Source of the DNA: Lateolabrax maculatus
Taxonomy: Eukaryota > Chordata > Actinopteri > Acropomatiformes > Lateolabracidae
DNA: 64,000 nt
NCBI GenBank assembly: GCA_031216445.1
Contig: CM062200.1
Coordinates: 6,089,501 to 6,153,500, forward strand
Direction of reading: 5' to 3'
Below are positions 1 to 45,149 of this stretch, piece after piece. The notes under the pieces were generated by a model, which had not been told where the DNA came from, did not search any database, and saw nothing but the letters and a program-made list of their open reading frames with translations. Within the stretch, counting starts at the first letter, position 1, and the number at the start of each line of letters is the position of its first letter. The position numbers were made by a program, and so were the translations under genes.

Positions 1-904
1 AGTACTACAATCGTTTACTTAGGTAAAAGTAGTAATACCACAGTGCAGAAATAAAAAAAGAAATTTTTATATGTAAATAATATTGTATCTAAAATCTGAA
101 CCTGCAAAGTAACTAATAACTAAAGCTGTCAGTTAAATGTTGTGTATTAAGTAGATATTTTTCTCTAAAAAGTAGTTTAAGTATAAAGTAGCATAAAATG
201 GACATAAAGTACAAGTACTTCAAAATTGCACCTGCGTACAGTACTTGAGTTACATTCCACCACTGCCCTATTTTATACATATATTAATGAATCCGTTCTA
301 TCAATTAAATTGTGCATATGCGCTGGTGTGGATAATCGTAAAAAATAAATGCCAAAAAAGAATAAAACAAAGCAGATTTAGACAAGTACCTTACATTATA
401 TTTGTGTGAGCCAGTCATTCAAAGGGTTAAGGAGCATCTGTAAAAAAAAACACACTGGATCTACAGCATATCAGTGTAAGGTGTGGCAGGAGTGTCACAA
501 AAGAAAGAGCAAAATTTTCAGAATTAAAATGATGAACTAAAGAGCCACAATGACGTCTGAACAGGGATAATAGCTGCATCGTTTTGTAATTTAAGTTTGC
601 AGAGCACATGTACGGTATGTACTGTATTCACACTCTCAGGTGAGTAGATAGAAGACATCGGTGCGAACTGGTAAATACTGTATGAGGTCCTTCAGTATGA
701 TGACAGATAATACGTTTGTGCACCTTTAGCTCAGAGTCTGGAGTCCAATGAAAAAATAGTCACTAAATTAATCTGGCCTTTTCCATGTGTTAAGAGTATT
801 AAGGGAAAGAAAACACAAGCTCACATATTGGTCTGAGTGATGAAAAACAACAAGCTGATATATTTTCCAGGGAGTAACAGTGTGGTTTACGTAACGTTGC
901 AGGC
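1..904. other. Intergenic, no gene seen
   Basis: This is AT-rich sequence with only short open frames and no family resemblance that I can see. An acceptor-like run ending in a cag lies at about 895-902, just before the ATG at 905. It could be the remnant of a 5' UTR splice site for the TRIM pseudogene that follows. Confidence 0.4.
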
Positions 905-2364
905 ATGGCTTCCTGCGGCAGTCTGTTACGTGAAGAACAGTTACAGAGCTCAATCTGCCTGGATGACTTCACAGAGCACGTGTCCATCGCCTGTGGCCAC
1001 AACTTCTGCAAGGCCTGTATCACAGGATACTGGGACAACAGCAACAACTGCCAGTGTCCACTCTGCAAGGAGACATTCACGAGGAGGCCAGAGTTAAAAA
1101 CCAACACGACAATCCGAGAAGTCTCTGATCATTTTAAAGAGATGCGAGAAAGAAGCATTGATGAATCGGCTTCCAAGCATGGAGACGAAGCGTGGAGTGT
1201 CTGGCATCGTTTTGTGAAATTCACATAGAGCCTCACCACAGAGCTGCAGGACTGAAGAGACACACTCTCAGGTCTAACTGGACAACAGGTGTAAAAACCA
1301 TAATGTTCTGCTGGACATGTTTTGCAGGATGGATAAAGAGTGTGTTTGACAGCTGTGCATCAGCGAAGATCTTGAGACTCACAACATTGTACCACTGGAA
1401 GAAGAGTGCAATGAGATAAAGACTCGGAGAGACGGAGCTCCAAGTCCAGCAGACAATCAGGGAGAAGCAGCAGTAGGTCTAGTGGATACCTAGTGGAGCC
1501 CAGCCAGAGGGATGCCCAGAAGGACATGTCGGACAGTGTGCAGGTGTTCACCGCTCTCATTGCCTCAATTGAAAAGAAGCCAATCAGAGCTCCTTCGGGT
1601 GATTAAGAAGAGGCAGAGGGCCATTGAGCGGAGAGCCCAGGGCTTCATTAAAGCTCTTGAGCATGAAATTAGTGCACAACAGCGAAGATGCACAGAGCAG
1701 GAGCAGCTCTCACACACCAACGACCATCTCCATGTCCTCCTGAAATCGTTATCACTCTCCAGTCTTCCACACATAAGTTCAGCATCCAGAGTAGCCGGTA
1801 TGAGCAGAACACAAGAAGTCTTTGCCCAGCACCATCTCTGAACTTTCCAGCTTTGAAGTTCAACAATGAAATGGAGAAGTTCCCCGATCAGAAGCTGAAG
1901 TGGATTCGGCACTACGCTTCGGATGTAACCCTGGACCTGGACAGTGCATATCGCTCCCTCACTCTCTCTGACGATGGCAAGGAGGTGAGGGAAGGCAAGT
2001 TGCAAAAGAGACCTTTTAACCCCAAAATATTTACAGGGTTATTGGGATCATTAGTTATAGCAAAAGGAAGGACATCCCTCAGGGAGATTTCACTTTGAGG
2101 TACAAGTGGAGGGGAAGGACAGATGGGCCATCAGAGTCTGTTGACAGGACACTGCTCCCTCTGTGTTCCTCTACCCACAGAAGCTGAAGAAGGTTGGGGT
2201 GTTTGTGGATTACGAGGAAGGGCAGGTTTCCTTTTATTACACTGAGGTCTCACATCTACTCATTCATCGGCTACACTTTCACTGAAAAACTCTACCCATA
2301 CTTTTACTGTGGCATTGATGATAGCACACCATTGGTTATAATACCTGTAAATCTTGAGGACTAG
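905..2364 (+). pseudogene. Decayed TRIM-type E3 ubiquitin ligase (RING, B-box, coiled coil, PRY-SPRY)
   Basis: All parts of a fish TRIM protein can be read in order without an intron, but only by changing frame repeatedly. The RING runs from 905 to about 1130, with the core CGHNFCKACITGYW and CPLCKETF. Its first zinc cysteine is a serine (SSICLD instead of CSICLD). A B-box-like stretch (CLASFCEIHIEPHHRAAGLK) follows in another frame at about 1193-1260. B-box 2 (CKNHNVLLDMFCRMDKECV) is stopped by a TGA at 1347-1349, where a zinc cysteine is expected. Coiled-coil remnants lie at about 1430-1750, PRY at about 1860-2030 (DVTLDLDSAYRSLTLSDDGK), and SPRY pieces (LKKVGVFVDYEEG, then FTEKLYPYF) end at a TAG at 2362-2364. 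A working copy would ubiquitinate targets, often in antiviral signalling. With several stops and frameshifts this copy cannot make a full protein. The subfamily is uncertain. Confidence 0.85.
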
Positions 2365-5300
2365 ACCAAAACCAAAAATGTACATTGGTACTTTCCAACT
2401 TTAACAGGAGTAAATAGTGAATTTGTTGTTGACTATTTTCAGCCACAGTTTAATAAATGCTATTGAGTATTTAAGGCAGCAGCACTGTGTATGTGGGACT
2501 CAAAATTAACTACAGAGCCCTTTTTCATGGTCACCTATGTGCAACAGTCTGGTTAATTTATGTGTTTTTAATAGTTTTGGACAACAGTGGAGCTCTACTG
2601 TATGGCACAGAGGAATAATCTACATCAGGCTTGGCTACACAGACTTGTTTGGTGGATCAATTCATTGTTGGTTACGGCCTTTTTGAGATATTTTTTGATG
2701 ATAAGAAATATTGCTATTCCCAGTGTTGAAAAACATCCTGTAATAAGAAGCTCTACTGGGACGTTTCTTGATATTATTTTCAGATTTTGTTTTTAATTCT
2801 GATCCAAACCATGATGGTGTTCGTCTTCCATTTAAGCAACAACAAAAAACTCTAAATTGAGCCTTCATTTCTGCAAAATGTTTGGATGGAAACTGAGACA
2901 CTCACCTCCCTGTGAGGACACAGATGAGTTCATGCACTGTCTCTGTTAGCTGATGCAGTAATGATGCCTTTAAGACTTGTGAAACTCTCAGGCTTTGGAG
3001 TTGATGAGGTCTGACAATGGTTAAACTTGAGGGATTTAACTATAATACAAATGGGGTTACATTTTATTACTGCACAAAGATATCATATATTATCCACATT
3101 TTATAGACTAAAAAAAATCTACTACAAAAAAAGGTTTATGCTTCACTGTACCTCTCTGACATTTTCACACATGATTGTTAAGAGAACTCAGGGGTCCTTT
3201 ACAGATAGTGAAGCTGAGATCCAGGAGAGATATTTTATACCCAGTTTGGTGTTTATTTATGAAACTAAAGACATTAATTATAAAGTGGTACTGATGCTGT
3301 AAATCAATGCTACGATTCTTGACTTCAGACCAGAGTTCTCACCCATTAAGTCTTTAAAGGAACAGTACCGTGTTATTTATTTCATTTACTTTGTGATTCA
3401 GTGCAACGGTGAGCTACATATTTACATTTATAGATATAACCTCAAGGACTCCAGGAAGGCACTGCACCCGGCCAAGAAATAATCTGCGTATTACTCTCTG
3501 TAAAACCACAACTTCATGTTTTTACACTTGGGTTTTTATTCAGATTAAACAAATAAAATATTAATTACTGGGATTTAGAGGTACTGGTAGGCAGATTTCT
3601 TTTTAACCTTTAAACAGAGACTTGTTAACGGTTTTCCCTGGTTTCCAGTCTTTATGCTAAGCTAAGCTAAATGTCTCTGTAGCTTCATACTTAGTGTACT
3701 GTACAGACATGAGAGTGGTATCAGTTGATTTAGTTAAAAAATGCTGTTTCTCATAATTTAGAATTGTGATGAACAAAATCTCACCAACAGAGAAACAAAA
3801 CTCAACTGCGGCTTTTGATTGACCATAAACCATCCAATGGGAAAATAGTTTCCTTCAAAAACCAAGTTACACTTCCTTTTTTCTGAAAACAGGAAGCTCA
3901 CAGGCTACATGTACAGACTTGCATGTTCTTTTGTTAAAGAAGGATGCAACCCCTTCCTTTTACTATATCTGCACCACAAATGATGAGAAAAAGATGATAT
4001 AACATGGTTTGTGATGATTCTTGGAAGAAATATAAAAAGCCTGTCTGAACAAACAGTGGGCCTTGTTTTCTAAAAATATCTTTTCATGCTTTTTGATGAC
4101 AACATTGGACAACAAAAGCTATTGGTGAGGTGGTGCTGTGCATGCTTATAAATGATTGGAAACATTTGTATATACTCTGAGATGGAAAGAAGGAAACCTA
4201 TTCTGTAAGACCTCAACAAGGTCAAATGTAATTTGGATTCAGGAGACTCGTTCTGGGGCAGCTTTTCTCCTAATTTCACTGACACAAAGAGTCGGAGGTC
4301 AGAGAAAGCTAACAAGACACATTCCCTCAAGAGTTTTTCCTCTTTTTGTGTCTTTGGGAAAGAAAGTGCGAGTGTTGAAGTTAACCAACTGCTGAGTTCT
4401 CCTCATTAATCACACGGAAAGCAGAAGAACCAGGGGGAGCTGTCCTACATCCCAGGGACACACACACACACACACGGACTCTACCCTTAAAATAACTGGG
4501 ACCATCATAAATAACACCACAAAACCTTTTTAAATAAGACTGCTGCATTACTCAACACTTCACAGTGCTCAACAGAGCTAAAATAAGAGCTGTGGAAGAC
4601 AGTGCAAAGGCTGAAGTAGTGAGATGGGACGATGCACGAGCTGTTGAATGGACAGCAGTGATTGTTTTATCCTATGTGTATGTTAATGGCCTGGAGGATA
4701 TGCAGTGTTATGCAGGGCTTAATCTGACTTTACGTGATGACAGACAAGTATGGAGGGCAAATATTATGCCAGCTGCGATGCCGGGTGGTGCTCAGAGCAT
4801 CCAGCCAACCGCAGACACACGGTCCAGTTTTATTGTGCAACGATCCTGAGCCGGTTTATTTCACTCAGCTCAAATGAAAAAAAAACCTTTAGCCAGAAAT
4901 CTAAATGCTAAATGTCACCTCAGACAAACTAGTTTCCTTTACTAAAATTGGACAAGAAACTACATAAAAAGATATTCAGCATGACTAATCAATGTTGCAG
5001 TGTTACATAATCAGAAACATGTGTTGCATTTCTATTGGCTCCAAATTTGGTAATTTCAGGCTGAGACTGCTAATGAAACCCTCTCAAAATCCAGCCTGAA
5101 AATGTCAAAAAAGCCCAGTGATCAGACCAAAAAAAAAAGGTCTGTTAAGCTGTCAATTTGGGGATACATTTTGTCCGGAGAGTAAGCACGTGGTACCAGA
5201 CACGTGTGAGAGGCAAACAATTCAGGACCCATGTGTTTAAAAAAGCAGCCTGGGTAAACACAAAGCTGTTTTGGCAGGTTGTTGGGTCTGGGGATGGATG

Positions 5301-5440
5301 GAGCAGATTTCCAGGGAATAGATGCCTTTCCGCTAAGACATTTTTTGGAGAAGGGACAGAAATGTTTCCGTATGAAGACAAAAACTAAAATCAGACACGA
5401 GATGGTGACGAACCTGAAAATAAACGAGTCGAGAGAGACA
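2365..5440. other. Intergenic between the TRIM pseudogene and the camk2g 3' end
   Basis: No coding gene is supported. The longest open frames here are under 100 codons and resemble nothing I know. A dispersed fish repeat occupies about 3440-3735 and is listed separately. A short CA run is at about 4460-4474. Confidence 0.4.
3440..3735 (+). repeat. Dispersed fish repeat (GCTAAGCTAA family)
   Basis: The stretch contains the blocks TAGAGGTACTGGTAGGCAGA, TTTCCAGTCTTTATGCTAAG and ACAGACATGAGAGTGGTATC in the order I remember for a repeat that is very common in perch-like fish. The class of the element is not clear to me. The identification rests on memory, and this is the only copy I noticed in the window. 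Confidence 0.5.
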
Positions 5441-6437
5441 AACCAGTGCTGAAATAGTATTTTTATTAAATACTTTCAAGATCCAAGTTCGAAGAATAAC
5501 AAAGCTATGATGAAGACCAACTAACACTCAGACAAACACTTGATAGTCGTCAATTCATGGTTGTATTTCATTGTACATCATGATCATGCAAAAAAACTCC
5601 AGCATCCATGTGAAGGCTGGGGGAGAAAGCGCAGCCCAATAGTATATCATTACAACGCAGGGAAAACGCTAACATCGAGGGCCTCATACCAAGCTACGGC
5701 TCCTGAATCCTTTTTTTAAAAATTTTGCATTTTTTAAATATTTTTCATGTCACCTATTCAACATTCTGGATGGAGGAAATTCTTATTTCAAAAGATGCAA
5801 ATATCATATATTAACACTAGCTCCATCCTTATTCAGGTAGGTACATGGTAGAAATGCGTAACTGAAACATGCATATAACTAGGTCTCCCGCTCTGGTTCG
5901 ACAGTGCAGGTCACAAAAACCTGCACACCCACACCAACTCTTTCTCACTCTCTGGCTCTCAAAACTCCTCTCAACTGAGCAGGCACGATTTAAAACCACC
6001 AAGGGTAGATTACATTAATAAATAATTTAGTCCCAATCAAAGCTATGATCAATCAATCTGTAATTTTGTGTTGTCTTTACTTCCTCCCTCTTTTCCCTTT
6101 TTTAAATTTTTTTTTATACTGTGTGCGAGGGAGAGTGCAGAACTCCAGCTTGGCAGATCGGCAAATTACCAAACGACAAGTTAACAGCAACAGCGACGAC
6201 AAGAAATAAACTCAAACCAGTAACACGGGAACAGAGAAACAACAGAGAGAGGTACAAATAAACATCTCAAGAGCAGGAACTCGTTGGTACACGGGGGGGA
6301 AGATATCGGGGGGGGGGGGTTTAAGATACGACTGTTGTGGATGGATGGAGACAATTAAGCAGCACAGCAAGGGTGGCACCGTGGTCACACAGCAGTGGTG
6401 CAGATATGTTACAAAGCCTAAACACACCACCAGGCGT

Positions 6438-6479
<42 letters not shown>

Positions 6480-9123
6480 ATGCATATGATATGAAGAGAC
6501 GGCTCACAGCATTGTGGGATCAGGAGTTAAGGACACTATGATGAAGGTCTTCATGTTTAAAAACTCAAGAGTCTTGTTGGGCAGAGGGGTCAAACTATTT
6601 TCAACCTGTTATTTATTTTATTCCCCGTCTCCAAAAAACAGTCTTACGGCCATGGGACTAGAGCTGGTAGCCCACGTGAGTGTGTGTGTGTAGTCATGTT
6701 TGTCGTGAATGATCTACTGTAGAGCTACCAATATTTTAAGGAAGTACTTTAAGGAGGAGAATTAAAGAAAATTGATATATCAGTGAGGAAAATGTTGCTC
6801 CTAAACTACGTCGGGGTCACAGAGGTCATGGGGTGGTTCCCATGACCAGATGCACAGGATGAGTGTCTCTTAGATACATGTACATATATTACACTTTTCT
6901 ACATATATCTATACATACACTGTATTTACACAGTGATTATAAACAAACCAGGCCCTTGCAGAAAGCAGAGAAAAGGAGTGGGAGGGAAGGCTTAAAGAGG
7001 GAATGGTTTAAGAGAGAGAAAAAAGGAGAGAGGGTGAGGAGGGACGAATGAGGGAGAGGCGGCAGGCAAACATGCAAAACGCAGACGCCTTTCCCGGCCC
7101 ACTCTCTCCCTCCACTGCATACAGACAACAGAACGTGTTAACATGTGCAGGTTAACATTAAACTTGCACAATAAAATCCCTCTTTTTAAAAACTCAGCTG
7201 CTTTAAAAAAGGAGCCTCAAATATAGGATCAGTCAGACAAACAAAAAAAACAAAACATAAAAAGGCTCCGGTTATTCACAGGAACGCAAAAAGGAACAGG
7301 ACGCTAAAAACACAACAAAAACACGTAACCTCAAATCAGACGCCCACCCACCCCAAAATCCCACAACAACACGATTTTCCGTTTGGTCGGAAAACAAGCA
7401 CACAAACGAAAACACATGAACACATAAAAAGCCTAAAGTTCTACACTTTGGTGCTTCATGTTTTTGATATCAAGTTTCTCTCGTCATCAAGTTCTCTGAC
7501 TGAGCCGACTTGATTTTTTTTCCCCTCTAGGATTCAGTTGGGGAAAAATCTCCCTACATCTTTACATCAACGCCCGGGTAACTTTCTACCCGGTAATCCC
7601 TAGGATGCCAAAAAATGTGTCCACAATCTCAGCTGCTAACCTCACACTCCCTTCTGTTCCTCCCTTATTAGATAGTGAATATAAATGCTTGGTTGGGTTT
7701 TGGTGGTTTCTGGTACATCTAGTCATAATTTACACAGCATATTCATAACTCATACTCATAAACTGTCACAAGTTCAACTGTAAATCCTCTCCTCACGCAG
7801 GACGTCTCATCTCGCGCGGGCAGAAAAAAGATGGCTGCCAGGGGAGGGATAGAGGGCAAAGACGCGCCCTCCAATCAGGCGCCAGATGCATGCATCATCC
7901 CATGGGGGCGGTGTCTTGTGTTCAGCCGGCCCCCAGCAGGTCAAAGGGGGGACAGGATTGGTTGGTATCGTGGAGAGGGAAGCGATCTCGCCCGGCCGGG
8001 CTCCTGGCACTAGCCAATCCACGCAGAGGACGTGCCTCTTAAACACGCTTGCTGAAAAAAACTGCCCCCCAAAACACACACTCCAGTAGACTGGAGGCTC
8101 AGGACCACTGGGGGGGGAGAGGAACAAATGAGTTTCTGTTTTGACAAGACGTTTCACAAGCAGCTACTGTGGCTGTATTCGGCTAAAATGTAAAGAATGA
8201 TTCCAGTTGATTGCTGGATCCTTTTTTTGTAGTGTTGGCCATTGTTTCCATCAGTAATAATAACTTTATACTCAACAGGTTCATAGCTGAGATGGGGGAA
8301 AGATGCAGCACATTGCCAAAAAGAAGTCAGACGGGGCAAGAAACCCGAGCAGTCAGAGGATCAGAGAGTTTTTTTTAGTATTTTCGGGGGCATTTTTTGC
8401 CTTTATAAGTAGCGTCCAGTAGACAGCTGAGGAAATGAGGAGGGGGGGAGGGGTGCAGAGGTCCCTAGCTGGACTTTTTATAAACTTATTTAGAGGAGAA
8501 AATGAAGACCAACAGTAAAATTAGCAGCCAAACTGTTGTTGTAGACTTTAACTTTTCATTTACTTTAACCTACTGTTCTTACCATTCTTGGAGTGATGCG
8601 CATACGGTTTTTTGGTGAAATGAGGGATTATTACCTGATCGTCTGACCGCTCATATTTCTTGTCCAGTGGGACTTTCTTGTAGTGATGTTGGCGTTTTCC
8701 CAGTGAGTCCCCAGATAGACAGACAGACAGAACTAATGTCCAAAGCTATGAAAATGTTGTAATAAACCAGAAATTTTCAAATGTTAACCAAAAATCTAAA
8801 TAGAGGATTTCAAACTGCCAAATTGATGGTTAAGTCTTTTATTACAGGGAGTATTGACTCTGATTCTCTTGGTTTGTTCACTAATTACAGGATTAAGACA
8901 GGTCCTTAATGTCTATTATGGTCAGTTAAGAAACAGAAAAATCGAAGCCACTATATGTAGAATTTTGATCGATGTGATTAAAGCATCTTTTAAATTATCT
9001 TGATAACAGGTTTTATTTGGAGAAAAATGACAACTCACTTAAAGTTTTCAAATTCTGCATGTAGTGGCTTTAAAATGATTTGCTTTTTTAATTTATGTGA
9101 AACTGTGTGCGTGAGGTACCTGA
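5440..9123 (-). other. camk2g: Probable camk2g 3' UTR
   Basis: This stretch directly follows the camk2g stop codon at 9124-9126 on the minus strand. No splice site or coding frame that continues the gene is evident. A candidate AATAAA on the minus strand is at 5462-5467, which would give a 3' UTR of about 3.7 kb. Other minus-strand AATAAA motifs near 6610-6620 could give shorter ends. The stretch holds a TG microsatellite at 6435-6478 and a GC-rich patch at about 7800-8060. The extent is inferred, because no transcript evidence is available. Confidence 0.45.
6435..6478. repeat. TG dinucleotide microsatellite
   Basis: About 22 TG units with one interruption. It lies in the presumed camk2g 3' UTR, where it would read as CA in the transcript. 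Confidence 0.9.
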
Positions 9124-40923
<31,800 letters not shown>

Positions 40924-41116
40924 GGTCGGTGCCGTGAGTGAGGGGGAGCCCGAGCCTTGGGGTACGACGGGGCGGCTGGCTCTCTCTCTCTCGTGCAGAA
41001 AGGGGGGGTCCGGGGAGGAGGGTAGCCTAGCCTCCAATAACTGGAGCACCTTTTCTGACAGGCAGGCAAGGCTGAAGAGGATAGAGGCGAGCGGGGACGG
41101 AAAGGGAGGGGCCGCA

Positions 41117-41195
41117 GGGAGGAGGAGGAGGAGGAGGAGGAGGAGTGGTGGTGGTGGTGATGATGATGGTGTGTGTGTGTGTGTGTGTGTGTGTA
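41117..41195. repeat. Compound GGA / TGG / TGA / TG microsatellite
   Basis: Runs of GGA, then TGG, then TGA, then about 14 TG units follow one another directly, in the presumed camk2g promoter or 5' UTR. Confidence 0.9.
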
Positions 41196-44056
41196 GTAAA
41201 AAGGGGGGGAGGAATCCTCGCGAGAACAGGCTTGTGCAGCATGAGACCGAGGCCTCCAGTTCAATGAAGTCACTAGAAATGTGCAGAATTCTTCAATTTA
41301 GACTCAGTGAAAAACAGTGGGGGGGGGGGAGTGGGTCATGTTTAGGTGACTTTTTTTTTTTTTTTGGGGGGGGGAATTGCACCGAACCGCAGGGGTGCAC
41401 GCGGCTGTGCACACACACACACACACACAAAAAAAAACAGCTTTGACATGCAGTTCCTGTCTCTTCTCATGCCTTCAAAATGTGTTGCAGGGGAACATCA
41501 CAGCAGCGTTTCTACTGCGCTGGCTGGTTGGGATACACCCCCCACCCTGGGTCACACCTCACTGCAGCAGAGAGGCAAACTGTGACACACACACACACAC
41601 ACACACATACACACATTGCATAAGTACATGCACATGCACATGCAGACACACATCCAGGAATCAATATTGATTAATGCAGGTCTTGCTCTCAACACAGTAG
41701 GTCTCTCTGAGCCGCTGATTTTGCCTCGGCGTTCAGGAGTGTGCGCGCGTGTACGTGCACGAGAGGGATGGGGATGGGCAGAGGGAATAGTGTGACTGCT
41801 GTATCAGGTTTCCACCGAGGAGCATGCACCTATGTTTTTTTTCCACAGTGTGAGGGCTGTTGGCTTGGCGGCGCTAAAAGATGGTGTCACACGGATCCAG
41901 AGTGCCTCACTAAATGTTTAATGTGGCATGAGTGGGAGGCCATCAGAGGACAGGCGGGTGGGGCTGGAGGGAGCCATAGAGCTTGAGAGTTTAGAGGCCC
42001 TGTGTGTGTGTGTGTGTGTGTTTATATGTGTGTGTGTGTGTGGCTGCCGTCTCAGCACTCACATAGACAGTGTCAGAGAGAAAGAGAGCAAAATGGTGAT
42101 TTCACTTGAAGATCTTTATGTGTGGTTGTCAGCGTGGGAACACAAAGCTGAAACACTGAAAAGTTCAAATATTATGAGGCCATATCTGCAAGTGCAGCCT
42201 GCTGAATCCGCGATGGAGAGCAGGAAAAAGGAGGCCAGCATGTGTGTGTGTGTGTGTTATGTGTGTTATGTGGAAGACAAATGAGCACTGCAACGTAGGC
42301 TACCAGCCCTCTCCTGCCCTCCTTTTTCCTACGTGCTAACCCTGCTGCCTCTCCTCCTCTTCCTCCACCTCCTCAGCCTCCACAGAAGTTATGTAATGGT
42401 GAACTCCTCAGCCTTTGTTATCTCACACCAACCACACACTACGCCTTGCCCGCTTGATGAGAGACAGAGGAGCAGAGGAGGGAAGAGGAGTGAGAGCACG
42501 GGAGGCCGAGAGAAGAGAGAAAGTGGGATGGCTTCAGCTGAAATCGGCTCTCAGTGAGGCAGAGAAAGAAAGAAAGTCTGTGTGCGATTTCTCATACTGT
42601 AGTATTATTACAGTCAGACCAATTGCCATCTTCCTCTTGAGCAAACTTATAGTCATTCTGCACAAGCCACTCGTGTGTGTCATGTTTTAGACTCCAGCCA
42701 CCACTATGACTTTACAGTGACATGAGAAAAAAGTAGTCCACCCCTTTATGTCAACTTCCCTCTTGACTTTGCAGTGGAAAATGTACATGTAAATGGCAGC
42801 TAACTATGTTGACAACACTTGGCGTTCCCATGCCACCCTGCTGTGAAAGACACACTCAGCACTTCTGAAAACGGTAAGAGGACGTTGATGTTCTCGCACC
42901 TTGCAATGTGGCGCCACACAAGCTCAGAGGAAACGCTAATTCGGAAAGATTGGACTAGATAATTACGGTCACACGGTTTTTCAGCCATATTTAGAAATTG
43001 ACTAGTGAGTGAACGGGGACGTCTTGCATTGGGTGCGCATGTTTCACCACCTTAAGTGCACCTCACAAACTTCCTTTACTGAATCCAGTGACAGGCAGGA
43101 GAGGAAACTTATCTGGTATTATCCAGTAGTATCAGCAGTAGAGAAAATCTATCCAGCTTCATGTCACTTGTCTTTTTGTGCGGCGCCAGCTGAAGCTTGC
43201 AGCCAAACACCCATGCAGGACTTATGCATACATTTCTACAATTTTATGCCTTCTTGGAGCTAAAACAGTCCCGTGGTATGATCCGCAGAGCCAAAATATC
43301 ACATTTCTCTTTGTAGCAGACTCCCATGGTTAACTGAAGCTCTGTTTGTATCCAGAATAGACTAATTGTGCAAATAGATCTTCAGTAGCTGCGATACATT
43401 TAGGCATGACTTTTCCTTTGTTGTGACTAATGAGGGTGAATACGCCATCTGTTACATCATCACAACTGAGAGAGTGAACAGGGCCAAGAGCTGAGTCATG
43501 ACACTGCTGTTCTCCACTGCTTTGGAGAAATAATCTGACTGGGGGAAGTGAATGAGTAAAAGCTCTCTCCTCATTCAATAGATACCATCGTGATGCCCCA
43601 GAGCAATAAGCCACTGACCCCCCAACTGCTCAGCAAGTCAGTCGTGTGTAGCTGTTTGGGTCAAATGCCAGCGATCTCCCTCCACTCAGGCCAGGATAAA
43701 TAAATAATGGTATGTTTTTGTACATCACAGCAGAAATCAGAGGTGACGTGTACTCAGCTCCTGTTCTTGATGATTATAGAGTTAGTCATTCAAAGTTTGG
43801 AGTTTCCTCTTAATGCTTTTACTTTTTACTCAGGGAAATCTAGTCATATATACTTCAAGGCACTGTTCGTTCAACAGCATCTCACTGTGATGCTCTGGTT
43901 GCCCATGGGTGCCTCTGATTACTCCATGTGGACTCTGACTAGGCCTATACTGAAAACTACATCCATCAGCTATAACCATATTAATCGAAATGAACCAGAA
44001 CTGCCACCTCAACTCTGCCGAGTGAAATTACAAATGAGACCAATTAAAATGTAAAC

Positions 44057-44345
44057 ACAGTGCTATTCATACTGACCATTAAAAGATCCCCTCCTAATGT
44101 GCTTCCAATGTAAGTGATGGGGAACAAAATCCACAGTTCTCATTCTGTGCAAAAGTACAGACTTCCCGCTTTGTGTTAATATCCTTCCTCCTGCTCAGGA
44201 AACACTGTTGGGGGAAACACAAAAAGGGAATTTCACACTAAATACACCGTACCGTGGATTTTGTTCCCCATCACTTACCACTTAATTTGATTAAGTCAGA
44301 CTACTGAAGCCTCATATCAGCTTCAGACAAAGTTTAGAATATATG
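44057..44345. mobile_element. Palindromic MITE-like fish repeat, copy 1
   Basis: A perfect 25-nt inverted repeat pairs 44110-44134 with 44254-44278; each arm holds GTAAGTGATGGGGAACAAAA on one strand. Between and beyond the arms are GGAAACACTG, GAAACACAAAAAGGGA and CTGAAGCCTCATATCAGCTT. I remember these blocks from a repeat abundant in perch-like fish. The outer part to the right looks rearranged relative to the usual order. Confidence 0.7.
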
Positions 44346-45149
44346 AACAGGACAAATGAAGTAAAAACTGTTTCACTGTACATGTGGGCTTGTGATTTAG
44401 TATGGTTCTAAGACAAACTTGTGAACCTATCTTTTAAACTTTGGCAATAACAATATTATCTGAAATAATTTGTGGTCTTGGTCTTGTGGTCTGGGCTTCA
44501 AGATCAGGTAATAAAGCAGCTGACTTGTGTTTGTTAATTCTGCGCTACTTTTTAATAATGTGTTTTCATGTTAAAATTAATCAAATTATCACAAATCAAT
44601 TGCCACACCTAGGGCTTTTGGGGGCCCCATCGATAGTCCAGCTTGATCATCATGAACAGTAGAGACCAATGTATGAATTATACTTTTTGGCCATCTTCAC
44701 TTCAATATTGATATTATCATAATTATTATTAAACTATTAAACAAGTGTTGGGTTAGAGTTAGTACAGCTCTCTCCACTAGAGGTCAGTTGAGTGCATCGC
44801 TCAACAAAAGACACCAGTTAAAGTGAAACAACTTTCATCATTATTAGTATTATTAGCCTCACCTCCACAAGGGAATAAGAACAACTCCTAATAGTGAAAT
44901 ATTTGTAAATACATATAAACACACACCCTGCATACATATATTTTATATGTTTGGAAAATGTGTACATATATGTCTTCACAATCCGTTGAAATTCCTGTTC
45001 TTTAGATTGCAGTAAGCAATTTCAAAATTATGTTTCAGTTTAAGTCATATCTATTTTACAGATTGAGTCAATATTTTAGTCACAAGGGCATAATGACCTC
45101 ATCAGTGTTATCAACATACTGATATAGTTTTGAGGCAGTTTGTTTTGAG

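Noticed and set aside
4565..4849. 94-codon open frame left of camk2g
   Set aside because: It has no ATG start, domain, homology I can recognise or splice context. Length alone is not evidence in AT-moderate intergenic DNA.
6212..6481. Open frame beginning with a Thr-His repeat
   Set aside because: It is the translated TG/CA microsatellite inside the presumed camk2g 3' UTR.
40924..41049. In-frame N-terminal extension of camk2g
   Set aside because: The frame is open upstream of the start codon, but the apparent upstream start is GTG, not ATG. The family start MATTAT at 40923 fits known CaMKII proteins.
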